DNA of 64,000 nucleotides from DASSQJ01 sp963726295 (lineage in GTDB: Bacteria; Actinomycetota; Actinomycetes; Actinomycetales; Dermatophilaceae), in NCBI GenBank assembly GCA_963726295.1, contig CAVSBW010000012.1, positions 248,001 through 312,000 of the forward strand, in the 5' to 3' direction. The stretch's first letter is position 1. Every line of letters starts with the position of its first letter. The position numbers and the translations under genes were made by a program. A model generated the notes under the pieces. That model saw nothing but the letters and a program-made list of their open reading frames with translations. It was not told the origin of the DNA and did no database searches. Positions 25,453 to 34,817 of this stretch are shown here, in pieces.

Positions 25453-27249
25453 CCCCCGGCGGGCTCTGGAGTCGCCGCCCTCCGTCAGGGCTTGTGCGGC
25501 GCCGACGAGGGCCAGGTGCGAGAACGCCTGGGGGAAGTTGCCGACGAGCTGCCCGGTCTTCGGGTCGTACTCCTCTGAGACCAGCCCGACGTCGTTGAGG
25601 ACACCGAGCAGGCGGTCCATGAGGCCTCGTGCCTCGTCGAGCCGGTCACAGCGGGCATAGGCCTCGACGAGCCACCACGAGCACGCGAGGAAAGGGTTCT
25701 CCTCCCCGGAGAGCCCATCGACGCCGGTGTCGGTGCGGTAGCGCAGCACGAAGCCGTCGCGCAGCAGGTCCTCCTCGACGGCCCGGATGGTGCCGAGGAC
25801 CCGCTCGTCGTCGTACGGGAGGAAGCCGACGGTCGGGATGAGGAGCAGCGCGGCGTCGACGTCGGTGGTGTCGTAGTGCTGGACGAACGTCCCGCGGTCC
25901 TTGTCGAAGCCCCGACGCAGCACCTCCCGGTGCACCTTGTCGCGCAGCGTGCGCCACCGGTCGGCGTCGCCCGGCAGCCCGTCCTCCTCGACGGCCCGCA
26001 CGGCGCGGTCGAACGCGGCCCAGACCATCACGCGGGAGTGGGTGAAGTGCCGGGTCGGACCGCGGATCTCCCAGATCCCGTTGTCCTCGACCTTCCAGTT
26101 GTCGGCGAGCCCGTCGACGAGGGCCCGCTGCACCTCCCACGACTCGTGCGACTCCACGAGGCCCAGCCGCCGGGCCCGGTCGAGGGCGATCATCACCTCG
26201 CCCAGGACGTCGCTCTGTCGCTGGTCGACCGCCCCGTTCCCCACGCGGACCGGGGCGGAGCCCTCCCACCCCGGCAGGTGGTCGAGCTCGCGCTCCGGGA
26301 GCTCCCGGCCACCGTCCACGGCGTACATGATCTGCAGGTCCGCCGGGTCGCCGGCGACCGCGCGGACCAGCCAGTCCCGCCACAGCCGGGTCTCCTCGAC
26401 GTACCCGCCCTGGAGCAGCGCCTCGAGCGTCAGCGAGGCGTCGCGCAGCCAGCAGTACCGGTAGTCCCAGTTGCGGCTGCCGCCGACGTCCTCGGGGAGG
26501 CTGGTCGTCGGGGCGGCGACGATGCCGCCCCGCAGCTCGTCGGTGAGCAGCCGCAGGACGAGCAGCGAGCGCGTGACGACGTCGCGGTACGGGCCGTGGT
26601 GGTGGTGGCGGGAGGCCCAGTCCGAGAACGCGGCGATGGTGTGCTCCATCCGCTCCTCGTAGTCGAGCCCGCGCGGGAGGTCCGACCACGAGGGCACCCA
26701 GGTGGTGGAGAACTCCAGGCGCTCGCCCTCGCGCACGGCGAAGCGGTCGCGGTGCCGGTCGTCCTCGGGGTGCGGCAGCCGCGATCCCCTGAGCACGAAC
26801 ATGTCGGGGCCCGCGATCGCCCGGACCGCCTCCCGGCCGTCGGGGTCCGTGACCCGGGAGACCCAGGGCATGACCTTCCCGTACCCGGTCCGGACCACCC
26901 ACTCGTGCTCGATCTCGACCTCGCCCTCGAGGCCCTCGACAACGCGCAGGAGGTCCGAGCGTCCGTCGCCGAACGGCATGAAGTCGGTGACCCGGACCCG
27001 CCCCGAGACCGTCTCGTGCACCGTGTCCAGCACGAAGCTGTCGCCCCGGTAGGACCGGGTCGACCTCGCCTCATCGACGGGTCCGAGGAGCCAGCGGCCG
27101 TGCTCGGGCGTGCCGAGCAGGGCGGCGAAGCAGGACGGGGAGTCGAAGCGGGGCAGGCAGAGCCAGTCCACGGATCCGGCCCGGCTCACGAGGGCGGCGC
27201 GCTCGGTGTCCCCCAGGAGGGCGTACTCGGCGATCGGCGTGCTCATCAC
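25450..27249 (-). CDS. Glycoside hydrolase family 15 protein (trehalase/glucoamylase type)
   Basis: About 598 residues. The GH15 pattern runs from the N-terminal domain (EYALLGDTERAALVSRAGSVDWLCLPRFDS) to the catalytic barrel with SRNWDYRYCWLRDASLTLEAL and the closing GNFPQAFSHLALVGAA. Actinobacterial members include trehalases, so trehalose or maltose-type glucosides are likely substrates; cytoplasmic, no signal. Start is either ATG 27246 or GTG 27249: TAGGTT (27255-27260, minus strand) is 8 nt from the ATG and 5 nt from the GTG. The gene diverges from uvrA, and its end overlaps the promoter of the mycothiol-type gene. Confidence 0.87.
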   Translation of the reverse strand: MMSTPIAEYALLGDTERAALVSRAGSVDWLCLPRFDSPSCFAALLGTPEHGRWLLGPVDEARSTRSYRGDSFVLDTVHETVSGRVRVTDFMPFGDGRSDLLRVVEGLEGEVEIEHEWVVRTGYGKVMPWVSRVTDPDGREAVRAIAGPDMFVLRGSRLPHPEDDRHRDRFAVREGERLEFSTTWVPSWSDLPRGLDYEERMEHTIAAFSDWASRHHHHGPYRDVVTRSLLVLRLLTDELRGGIVAAPTTSLPEDVGGSRNWDYRYCWLRDASLTLEALLQGGYVEETRLWRDWLVRAVAGDPADLQIMYAVDGGRELPERELDHLPGWEGSAPVRVGNGAVDQRQSDVLGEVMIALDRARRLGLVESHESWEVQRALVDGLADNWKVEDNGIWEIRGPTRHFTHSRVMVWAAFDRAVRAVEEDGLPGDADRWRTLRDKVHREVLRRGFDKDRGTFVQHYDTTDVDAALLLIPTVGFLPYDDERVLGTIRAVEEDLLRDGFVLRYRTDTGVDGLSGEENPFLACSWWLVEAYARCDRLDEARGLMDRLLGVLNDVGLVSEEYDPKTGQLVGNFPQAFSHLALVGAAQALTEGGDSRARRG

Positions 27250-27285
27250 CGCCCAACCTAGCCCGCCTGGCAGGGGATTCCTTGG

Positions 27286-27308
27286 GTGTCGGTCGCCCCA
27301 CTTAGCAT
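27286..27308 (+). promoter_or_regulatory. uvrA promoter: RecA-NDp/PafBC-like motif plus -10, leaderless
   Basis: GTGTCGGTC at 27286-27294 matches TTGTCRGTG at 7 of 9 positions. It is followed by exactly 8 nt and TAGCAT (27303-27308); GTG 27316 lies 7 nt further. This is the same layout as at uvrB, and argues for the GTG rather than the ATG that overlaps the hexamer (27307). Confidence 0.55.
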
Positions 27309-27315
27309 GGCGGGC

Positions 27316-30312
27316 GTGAGTCATGACCACCTCGTCGTCCGCGGTGCCCGCGAGCACAACCTCAAGGACGTCGGCGTCGAGCTTCCGCGCGACGCCCTCG
27401 TCGTCTTCACCGGCCTCTCCGGCTCCGGGAAGTCCTCGCTCGCCTTCGACACCATCTTCGCCGAGGGGCAGCGGCGCTACGTCGAGTCCCTCTCCGCGTA
27501 CGCCCGGCAGTTCCTCGGGCAGATGGACAAGCCCGACGTCGACTTCATCGAGGGGCTCTCGCCGGCGGTCTCCATCGACCAGAAGTCGACCAACCGCAAC
27601 CCGCGCTCCACGGTGGGCACCATCACCGAGGTCTACGACTACCTGCGCCTGCTCTTCGCCCGTGCCGGGCGCCCGCACTGCCCGGTCTGCGGCGAGCCGA
27701 TCACCCGTCAGAGCCCGCAGCAGATCGTCGACCGGCTCCTCGAGCTGCCCGACCGCACCCGTTTCCAGCTGCTCGCGCCCGTCGTGCGCTCCCGCAAGGG
27801 CGAGTACGTCGACCTGTTCGCCGAGCTCCAGTCCAAGGGCTTCTCCCGGGCCCGGGTCGACGGCGAGGTCGTCTTGCTCACCGACCCGCCGAAGCTCGAG
27901 AAGCAGGTCAAGCACAGCATCGACGTCATCGTCGACCGACTCGTGGCCAAGGGCGGCGACTCCTCGGCCAAGCGCCGGCTCACCGACTCCGTCGAGACCG
28001 CCCTGGGCCTCGCGGGTGGTGTGGTCGTCGTCGACTTCGTCGACCGTGACGACGACGACCCCGAGAAGGAGCGGCGCTTCTCCGAGCGGATGGCCTGTCC
28101 CAACGACCACCCGCTGTCGATGGACGAGGTCGAGCCCCGGTCGTTCTCGTTCAACAGCCCCTTCGGTGCGTGCCCCGAGTGCACCGGCATCGGTACCGAG
28201 CTCGAGGTCGACCCCGAGCTCATCGTGCCCGACGAGGACCTCAGCCTCGCCGAGGGCGCCATCGCCCCGTGGGCCAGCGGCTCCGGGGCGTCCGAGTACT
28301 TCCAACGGGTGATGAGCGCCCTCGCCGAGGAGCTCTCCATCTCGATGGACCAGCCGTGGCGGGCGCTGCCCCAGCGCGCGAAGCAGGCCCTCCTGCACGG
28401 TCGCAACCACAAGGTCCACGTCCGCTACCGCAACCGTTTCGGGCGCGAGCGCTCCTACTCCACCGGGTTCGAGGGTGCCGTCCCGTTCGTCAAGCGCCGG
28501 CACTCCGAGACCGACTCCGAGTGGAGCCGCGAGCGGTACGAGGGCTACATGCGCGAGGTGCCGTGCCCGGTGTGCCGGGGTGCCCGCCTCAAGCCCGAGT
28601 CACTTGCCGTGCTCGTCGGCGGCAAGTCGATCGCCGACGTGTCGCGGCTGGCCATCGCCGACGCCGCGCGGTTCTTCGAGACCGTCGACTTCACCGAGCG
28701 CGAGCGCCAGATCGCGGCCCGGGTCATCAAGGAGATCGACGCCCGGCTGGGCTTCCTCCTCGACGTCGGGCTCGACTACCTCAGCCTCGACCGACCGGCC
28801 GGGACGCTCTCGGGCGGTGAGGCCCAGCGCATCCGGCTGGCCACGCAGATCGGGTCCGGGCTCGTGGGCGTCCTCTACGTCCTGGACGAGCCGAGCATCG
28901 GTCTGCACCAGCGCGACAACCACCGCCTCATCGAGACGCTCACGCGGCTGCGCGACCTCGGCAACACGCTCATCGTCGTCGAGCACGACGAGGACACCAT
29001 CGCCACCGCCGACTGGGTCGTCGACATCGGCCCCGGGGCGGGGGAGCACGGCGGCCAGGTGGTCCACTCCGGGACGGTCCAGGACCTCCTCACCCACCCC
29101 GACTCCATCACCGGCAAGTACCTCTCCGGACGCCGCGAGATCCCGGTGCCGCAGGTGCGCCGGCCGCAGGAGAAGGGCCGCCGGCTCACCGTGGTCGGTG
29201 CTGCGGAGCACAACCTCGACAAGGTCAGCGTCTCGTTCCCGCTCGGCAACCTCATCGCCGTCACGGGCGTCTCGGGCTCGGGCAAGTCCACGCTGGTCAA
29301 CGACATCCTCTACAACGTCCTCGCCAACAAGCTCAACGGCGCCCGGCACGTCCCCGGTCGGCACAAGACCGTCACCGGTCTCGAGCACCTCGACAAGGTC
29401 GTCCACGTCGACCAGAGCCCCATCGGCCGGACGCCGCGGTCCAACCCCGCCACCTACACCGGTGTCTTCGACCACGTCCGCAAGCTCTTCGCCACCACGG
29501 AGGAGGCAAAGATCCGGGGCTACCAGCCCGGGCGCTTCTCCTTCAACGTCAAGGGCGGTCGCTGCGACGCGTGCTCCGGTGACGGCACCATCAAGATCGA
29601 GATGAACTTCCTCCCCGACGTCTACGTGCCGTGCGAGGTGTGCCACGGGGCGCGGTACAACCGCGAGACCCTCGAGGTGCACTTCAAGGGAAAGACCATC
29701 GCCGACGTCCTCGACATGCCGATCGAGGAGGCCGCCGACTTCTTCTCCGCCGTCCCGGCCATCGCCCGCCACATGAGGACGCTGAACGACGTCGGCCTCG
29801 GGTACGTCCGGCTCGGCCAGCCGGCGCCCACGCTCTCCGGCGGTGAGGCTCAGCGGGTCAAGCTGGCCTCCGAGCTGCAGAAGCGCTCTACGGGCCGAAC
29901 CGTCTACGTGCTCGACGAGCCCACCACGGGCCTGCACTTCGAGGACATCCGCAAGCTGCTCGGGGTGCTCCAGGGGCTCGTCGACAAGGGCAACACGGTC
30001 ATCGTCATCGAGCACAACCTCGACGTGGTCAAGAGTGCCGACTGGATCGTCGACCTCGGCCCGGAGGGTGGCAGCGGCGGGGGCCGCGTGGTCGGCGAGG
30101 GGACACCCGAGGAGGTCGCCGCCATGGACCACTCCCACACCGGCCGCTTCCTCGGACCGGTCCTCGAGAAGACGGCGCGCACCACTTCCGGCAACACCTC
30201 GCGCCCCCGCCGGGGCGCTTCGGGAGGCACCGGCTCGACGGCCGCCAAGCGCGCGCGGTCGGGGTCCGCCGGCCGCAGCGGGTCGTCGTCCGGGCGCCGG
30301 AAGGCCGGCTGA
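27316..30312 (+). CDS. uvrA: Excinuclease ABC subunit A
   Basis: Damage-recognition ATPase of nucleotide excision repair, about 998 residues from GTG 27316. Two ABC modules: Walker A TGLSGSGKSSLAFDT and TGVSGSGKSTLVND, signatures LSGGEAQRIRLA and LSGGEAQRVKLA. Zinc-finger cysteines are in CPVCGEPI, CPECTGIG (as CACPECTG-type), CPVCRGARL and CDACSGDGT...CEVCHGARY. The last 45 residues are a Ser/Gly/Arg-rich tail not needed for the core fold. The promoter carries a PafBC-like damage motif. Confidence 0.97.
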   Translation: MSHDHLVVRGAREHNLKDVGVELPRDALVVFTGLSGSGKSSLAFDTIFAEGQRRYVESLSAYARQFLGQMDKPDVDFIEGLSPAVSIDQKSTNRNPRSTVGTITEVYDYLRLLFARAGRPHCPVCGEPITRQSPQQIVDRLLELPDRTRFQLLAPVVRSRKGEYVDLFAELQSKGFSRARVDGEVVLLTDPPKLEKQVKHSIDVIVDRLVAKGGDSSAKRRLTDSVETALGLAGGVVVVDFVDRDDDDPEKERRFSERMACPNDHPLSMDEVEPRSFSFNSPFGACPECTGIGTELEVDPELIVPDEDLSLAEGAIAPWASGSGASEYFQRVMSALAEELSISMDQPWRALPQRAKQALLHGRNHKVHVRYRNRFGRERSYSTGFEGAVPFVKRRHSETDSEWSRERYEGYMREVPCPVCRGARLKPESLAVLVGGKSIADVSRLAIADAARFFETVDFTERERQIAARVIKEIDARLGFLLDVGLDYLSLDRPAGTLSGGEAQRIRLATQIGSGLVGVLYVLDEPSIGLHQRDNHRLIETLTRLRDLGNTLIVVEHDEDTIATADWVVDIGPGAGEHGGQVVHSGTVQDLLTHPDSITGKYLSGRREIPVPQVRRPQEKGRRLTVVGAAEHNLDKVSVSFPLGNLIAVTGVSGSGKSTLVNDILYNVLANKLNGARHVPGRHKTVTGLEHLDKVVHVDQSPIGRTPRSNPATYTGVFDHVRKLFATTEEAKIRGYQPGRFSFNVKGGRCDACSGDGTIKIEMNFLPDVYVPCEVCHGARYNRETLEVHFKGKTIADVLDMPIEEAADFFSAVPAIARHMRTLNDVGLGYVRLGQPAPTLSGGEAQRVKLASELQKRSTGRTVYVLDEPTTGLHFEDIRKLLGVLQGLVDKGNTVIVIEHNLDVVKSADWIVDLGPEGGSGGGRVVGEGTPEEVAAMDHSHTGRFLGPVLEKTARTTSGNTSRPRRGASGGTGSTAAKRARSGSAGRSGSSSGRRKAG

Positions 30313-30450
30313 GGGAGCGCCGGGGGCCACAGTGAACCGATCCGGGACGTCGGACCTCGTGTCCGCGACGGACGCGTCCGCACGAGGCGGCCCCGTCCAC
30401 AGGAGCGACGGCGATACTCGGCACCCCGACCCGACCACGGAGGACTGACG

Positions 30451-30915
30451 ATGAGCACGCAGCACCACCCCGCGCCCTGCGCCTGCTGGACCCGCCGGGA
30501 CACCTTCCGCGCCGCTGGCGTCGCCGGTGCGGCCGCCGTCGGCGCGGCGGGCCTGAGCGCCTGCGGGACCGATGCCGGCCAGGCCGCCTCTGCGGTGTCC
30601 AGCGCCGCGTCGAGCGCGGCGGGTGCGGCGTCACAGGCGATCGCCCGGGCCGACGTGCCGGTGGGTGGTGGCATCGTCCTCGAGGGGATCAAGACGGTGG
30701 TCACCCAGCCCACCGAGGGCGACTACAAGGCCTTCTCGGCCGTCTGCACCCACCAGGGCTGCCTCGTCGACAAGGTCGAGGGCGGGAAGATCGTCTGCCC
30801 GTGCCACGGCAGCCAGTTCGACATCGCCACGGGGGCCGTCGCCCAGGGCCCTGCCACGCAGCCGCTGCCGGAGAAGTCGGTGACCGTCGACGAGAACGGC
30901 ATCTCGGTCACCTGA
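30451..30915 (+). CDS. Rieske 2Fe-2S lipoprotein with Tat-type signal
   Basis: 154 residues. The twin-arginine signal is TRRDTFRAAG, followed by an Ala-rich hydrophobic stretch and a lipobox (LSACG). After an Ala/Ser linker comes the Rieske fold with cluster motifs CTHQGC and CPCHGSQF, each with the cysteine/histidine ligand pair and disulphide cysteines. So it is probably exported folded with its cluster and lipid-anchored outside. The electron partner is unknown. ATG 30451 has CGGAGGACTG just upstream. It sits between uvrA and uvrC without any obvious link to repair. Confidence 0.88.
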   Translation: MSTQHHPAPCACWTRRDTFRAAGVAGAAAVGAAGLSACGTDAGQAASAVSSAASSAAGAASQAIARADVPVGGGIVLEGIKTVVTQPTEGDYKAFSAVCTHQGCLVDKVEGGKIVCPCHGSQFDIATGAVAQGPATQPLPEKSVTVDENGISVT

Positions 30916-30966
30916 GCACCCGGAACGGCCCGGCCTCTCCGCTGCGGCGGTGAGGGGACGGACCGG

Positions 30967-30989
30967 GCGTCGTGGGGCCGACGTAGGGT
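30967..30989 (+). promoter_or_regulatory. uvrC promoter: -10, leaderless, with weak RecA-NDp-like upstream part
   Basis: TAGGGT (30984-30989), 6 nt, GTG 30996. The 9-mer at the RecA-NDp position (30967-30975, GCGTCGTGG) matches TTGTCRGTG at only 5 of 9, though the central GTCG is kept. Confidence 0.45.
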
Positions 30990-30995
30990 TCCGGT

Positions 30996-32945
30996 GTGGC
31001 CGACCCGTCGACGTACCGCCCCCGGCCGGGTGACATCCCCACCGACCCCGGCGTCTACCGCTTCCGCGATGTCGAGGGCCGCGTGATCTACGTCGGGAAG
31101 GCCAAGAACCTCCGGTCGCGCCTCTCCTCCTACTTCCAGGACGTGTCGGCCCTGCACCACCGCACCGCGACGATGGTGCGCACCGGTGCCAGCGTCGAGT
31201 GGACCGTGGTCTCCACCGAGGTCGAGGCGCTCCAGCTCGAGTACGCCTGGATCAAGGAGTTCGACCCGCGGTTCAACGTGCGCTACCGCGACGACAAGTC
31301 CTACCCCTACCTCGCGGTCACCCTGGGCGACGAGTTCCCCCGGGCGATGGTGATGCGCGGGGCCAAGCGCAAGGGCACCCGGTACTTCGGCCCCTACGCC
31401 CACGCCTGGGCCATCCGCGAGACGCTCGACCTCGCGATGCGGGTGTTCCCGATGCGCACCTGCTCCGCGGGGGTCTTCAAGCGGGCCGGACAGGTCGGGC
31501 GGCCGTGCCTGCTCGGCTACATCGACAAGTGCAGCGCCCCCTGCGTCGGCAGGGTCGACGCCGACCACCACCGCGCCATCGCGGAGGACTTCTGCGACTT
31601 CATGGCGGGGGAGAGCGGGCGCTTCCTCACCAGGCTGGGCGGCGAGATGCGGCAGGCCGCCGCCGAGCTCGACTTCGAGCGGGCCGCGCGGCTGCGCGAT
31701 GACATCGGCGCCCTCGAGCGGGTCCTCGAGAAGTCCGCTGTCGTCCTTCCCGACGCCACCGATGCCGACGTCTTCGGGCTCGCCGAGGACGAGCTGGAGG
31801 TCGCGGTGCAGCTCTTCCACGTTCGCGGCGGGCGGGTCCGCGGGCAGCGCGGCTGGGTCGCCGAGCGTGACGCCGAGACCACCGCCGAGGTGGTCGGCCA
31901 CCTGCTCCAGCAGGTGTACGGCGGGGAGTCCCGCGACGGCGTCCCCCGGGAGGTCCTCGTGCCCGTGCTCCCCGACGACGCCGAGGCCCTGGAAGCCTGG
32001 CTGGGCGACATCCGCCAGCGCCGGGTGGAGCTGCGGGTGCCCCGCCGGGGGGACAAGCGGACGTTGATGGAGACCGTCGCCCGCAACGCCACCCAGAGCC
32101 TGGCCCGCCACAAGGTCACCCGTGCCGGTGACCTCACCACGCGCAGCCAGGCGCTCCAGCAGCTGCAGGAGGTCCTCGACATCGACGACGCCCCGTTGCG
32201 GATCGAGTGCTTCGACATCAGCCACGTGCAGGGCACCCAGGTCGTGGGGTCGATGGTGGTCTTCGAGGACGGCCTGCCCCGCAAGTCGGAGTACCGCCGG
32301 TTCATCGTGCGGGGCGACGAGAACGGCGCCACCGACGACACCGCCGCCATGCACGAGGTGCTCACCCGCCGCTTCCGCCGCGGCCGCAAGGAGGCCGAGG
32401 AGGCGGCCCGCGAGACCGCCGAGACCGGCAAGCCGGCGCGGTTCGCCTACCGGCCCAACCTCGTCGTCGTCGACGGCGGTCTGCCGCAGGTCAACGCGGC
32501 CGCCCAGGCGCTGGAGGACGTCGGAGTCGTCGACGTCGCGGTCGTCGGGCTCGCCAAGCGGCTCGAGGAGGTCTGGGTGCCCGGCGAGGAGCATCCCGTG
32601 GTGCTGCCCCGCTCCAGCGAGGGGCTCTACCTGCTCCAGCGGCTCCGCGACGAGGCGCACCGCTTCGCGATCACCTTCCACCGGCAACGGCGGTCGAAGG
32701 CGATGACGGCAAGCGTCCTCGACGACATCCCCGGCCTGGGGGAGAAGCGCCGCAAGGCCCTCCTCAAGCGGTTCGGCTCGGTGAGGAGGCTCCGGGCGGC
32801 CACCGTCGAGGAGCTCGCGGACGTCCCGGGCATAGGCCCTGCGCTGGCGGCGGTCGTTGCGGCAGAGTTGGGGTCGGGCGACACCACGCCCGCCGTCAAC
32901 CTCGCCACGGGCGAGGTCGTCGAGGACCGAGGAGAGCCGACGTGA
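30996..32945 (+). CDS. uvrC: Excinuclease ABC subunit C
   Basis: Dual-incision nuclease of nucleotide excision repair, 649 residues. The GIY-YIG nuclease domain is N-terminal (PGVYRFRDVEGRVIYVGKAKNLRSR), then the UVR motif (MRQAAAELDFERAARLRDDI, about 205-240) that pairs with UvrB. The RNase-H-like nuclease (IECFDISHVQGTQVVGSMVV; VVDGGLPQ) follows, and paired helix-hairpin-helix motifs end the protein (LDDIPGLGEKRRKALLKRFG). GTG 30996 is fixed by TAGGGT 6 nt upstream. Its stop overlaps the rapZ start. Confidence 0.97.
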   Translation: MADPSTYRPRPGDIPTDPGVYRFRDVEGRVIYVGKAKNLRSRLSSYFQDVSALHHRTATMVRTGASVEWTVVSTEVEALQLEYAWIKEFDPRFNVRYRDDKSYPYLAVTLGDEFPRAMVMRGAKRKGTRYFGPYAHAWAIRETLDLAMRVFPMRTCSAGVFKRAGQVGRPCLLGYIDKCSAPCVGRVDADHHRAIAEDFCDFMAGESGRFLTRLGGEMRQAAAELDFERAARLRDDIGALERVLEKSAVVLPDATDADVFGLAEDELEVAVQLFHVRGGRVRGQRGWVAERDAETTAEVVGHLLQQVYGGESRDGVPREVLVPVLPDDAEALEAWLGDIRQRRVELRVPRRGDKRTLMETVARNATQSLARHKVTRAGDLTTRSQALQQLQEVLDIDDAPLRIECFDISHVQGTQVVGSMVVFEDGLPRKSEYRRFIVRGDENGATDDTAAMHEVLTRRFRRGRKEAEEAARETAETGKPARFAYRPNLVVVDGGLPQVNAAAQALEDVGVVDVAVVGLAKRLEEVWVPGEEHPVVLPRSSEGLYLLQRLRDEAHRFAITFHRQRRSKAMTASVLDDIPGLGEKRRKALLKRFGSVRRLRAATVEELADVPGIGPALAAVVAAELGSGDTTPAVNLATGEVVEDRGEPT

Positions 32946-33844
32946 GCGAGCGCGCCGAGGATGCCGCACCCCGGCCGGGGTCGGACTTCGTCATCGTCAC
33001 CGGGATGAGCGGGGCGGGCCGGTCCACGGCCGCGAACGTCCTGGAGGACCACGGCTGGTACGTCGTCGACAACCTGCCCCCGCAGCTGCTCACGGCGATG
33101 GCCGAGCTGGCAACCCGGGCACGCGACTCCGGCGCCCGCGACCTGAAGATCGCCGCAGTCGTCGACGTGCGGGCCCGACCGTTCACCCGCGAGCTGCTCG
33201 GCGGCCTCACCGCGCTGCGCGAGACCGGGTGGACCCCGCACCTGATCTTCCTCGACGCCACGGACGAGGCACTGGTGCGCCGCTTCGAGAGCGTCCGCCG
33301 GCCACACCCCCTGCAGGGGGAGGGTCGGCTGCTCGACGGCATCCAGTCCGAGCGCGCCATGCTGGAGGACCTGCGAGGCGACGCCCAGGTCGTCATCGAC
33401 ACCTCCGGGCTCAACGTCCACCAGCTGCGGCGCAAGCTCACACCTGTCGTCGGGGCCTCGAGCGGCCCGAGCCTGCGGCTGGCGATCATGTCGTTCGGGT
33501 TCAAGTACGGCGTGCCCCTGGACGCCGACTTCGTGTTCGACATGCGCTTCCTGCCCAACCCCTACTGGGTGCCCGAGCTGCGCCAGCTGACCGGCGTCGA
33601 CGGCCCGGTGGCCGAGTTCGTCCTGGCCCAGGAGGGGGCGACCGAGTTCCTCGACGGCGTGGGCGCGCTGATGCGGCCCGTGACCGACGGGTACCGGCGC
33701 GAGGGCCGGCGCTACGCCACCGTGGCGGTGGGGTGCACCGGAGGGAAGCACCGCTCGGTGGCCACCGCCCAGGAGCTCGCCACCCGGCTGGCCGGCGAGG
33801 GCATCGCGACCTTCGTCGTCCACCGAGACCTGGGACGCGAGTGA
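32942..33844 (+). CDS. rapZ: RapZ-family nucleotide-binding protein (YvcJ)
   Basis: 300 residues. Walker A-type P-loop VTGMSGAGRSTAAN near the N-terminus; conserved blocks VDNLPPQLL, DVRARPF, and the C-terminal SFGFKYGVPLDADFVFDMRFLPNP and VGCTGGKHRSVATA typical of the family. In enterics RapZ controls GlmY/GlmZ sRNAs; in Actinobacteria the role is not settled. GTG overlaps the uvrC stop (GTGA). The uvrC-rapZ-yvcK-whiA order is conserved across actinobacteria and Firmicutes. Confidence 0.95.
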   Translation: MSERAEDAAPRPGSDFVIVTGMSGAGRSTAANVLEDHGWYVVDNLPPQLLTAMAELATRARDSGARDLKIAAVVDVRARPFTRELLGGLTALRETGWTPHLIFLDATDEALVRRFESVRRPHPLQGEGRLLDGIQSERAMLEDLRGDAQVVIDTSGLNVHQLRRKLTPVVGASSGPSLRLAIMSFGFKYGVPLDADFVFDMRFLPNPYWVPELRQLTGVDGPVAEFVLAQEGATEFLDGVGALMRPVTDGYRREGRRYATVAVGCTGGKHRSVATAQELATRLAGEGIATFVVHRDLGRE

Positions 33845-34797
33845 GCGGGCCCGTCGTCGCGGCGCTGGGCGGCGGCCACGGGCTGTCGGCCACCCTGACG
33901 GCGCTGCGCTACGTCACGGACGACATCACCGCCGTCGTGACGGTCGCGGACGACGGTGGCTCGAGCGGCCGCCTGCGCGAGGAGTTCGGCGTGCTCCCGC
34001 CCGGCGACCTGCGGATGGCGCTGTCGGCGCTGTGCTCCGAGACCGAGTGGGGCCACACATGGCGCGACGTGCTGCAGCACCGGTTCGCCGGCCACGGACC
34101 GCTCGGTGGGCACGCTCTCGGCAACCTGCTCATCGTGGCCCTCTGGGAGCTCCACGACGACCCGGTGGCCGGCCTCGACCTGGTCGGCAGCCTCCTCCAG
34201 GCGCGGGGGCGGGTGCTGCCGATGGCGGCCGTGCCGCTCGACATCGAGGCGGTGGTGTCGGGCCTGCACCCCGCAGACCCGACGGCGCGCACCGTCGTGC
34301 GCGGTCAGGCCCAGGTCGCCGTGACCCCCGGCACGGTCGAGGAGGTCCGGCTCGTGCCGAGCGACCCGCCCGCCTACCCGGAGTCGGTGTCCGCGATCCG
34401 CAGTGCCGACTGGGTCGTCCTCGGCCCCGGCTCCTGGTTCACCTCGGTCATGACGCACCTGCTCGTCCCCGAGGTGCGCGAGGCCCTCGAGGTCACCCGG
34501 GCCCGCCGGCTGCTCGTGCTCAACCTCGACCCGGGCAGCGGCGAGACGGCCGGCTTCAGCTCGGAGCGCCACCTCGAGACCTTCGCAGCCCTCGCCCCCC
34601 GGCTGCGCCTGGACGCCGTGCTGGCCGATCCCGCGGTGGTCGACGACGAGGCCCACCTGGCGCAACGGTGCGCACAGCTCGGGGCGACCCTCCACGTCAC
34701 GCCGGTGGCCCACCCCGACGTCAAGGGCGCCCACGACCCGCTCCGGTACGCCGCCGCCCTCCGGGACGTCCTCTCGAGCGGACGACCACGCCCGTGA
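33841..34797 (+). CDS. yvcK: Gluconeogenesis factor YvcK family (UDP-GlcNAc-binding)
   Basis: 318 residues, CofD-like Rossmann fold. The conserved N-terminal ALGGGHGLSATLTAL and VADDGGSSGRLREEFGVLPPGD are diagnostic, as is VLGPGSWFTSVMTHLLVPEV. YvcK/CuvA proteins bind UDP-sugars and link cell-wall precursor supply to carbon source; the B. subtilis protein is needed for growth on gluconeogenic carbon. GTG overlaps the rapZ stop, so it is coupled. The gene ends shortly before whiA. Confidence 0.95.
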   Translation: MSGPVVAALGGGHGLSATLTALRYVTDDITAVVTVADDGGSSGRLREEFGVLPPGDLRMALSALCSETEWGHTWRDVLQHRFAGHGPLGGHALGNLLIVALWELHDDPVAGLDLVGSLLQARGRVLPMAAVPLDIEAVVSGLHPADPTARTVVRGQAQVAVTPGTVEEVRLVPSDPPAYPESVSAIRSADWVVLGPGSWFTSVMTHLLVPEVREALEVTRARRLLVLNLDPGSGETAGFSSERHLETFAALAPRLRLDAVLADPAVVDDEAHLAQRCAQLGATLHVTPVAHPDVKGAHDPLRYAAALRDVLSSGRPRP

Positions 34798-34817
34798 CGC
34801 GTGGCAGGATGACCGCC

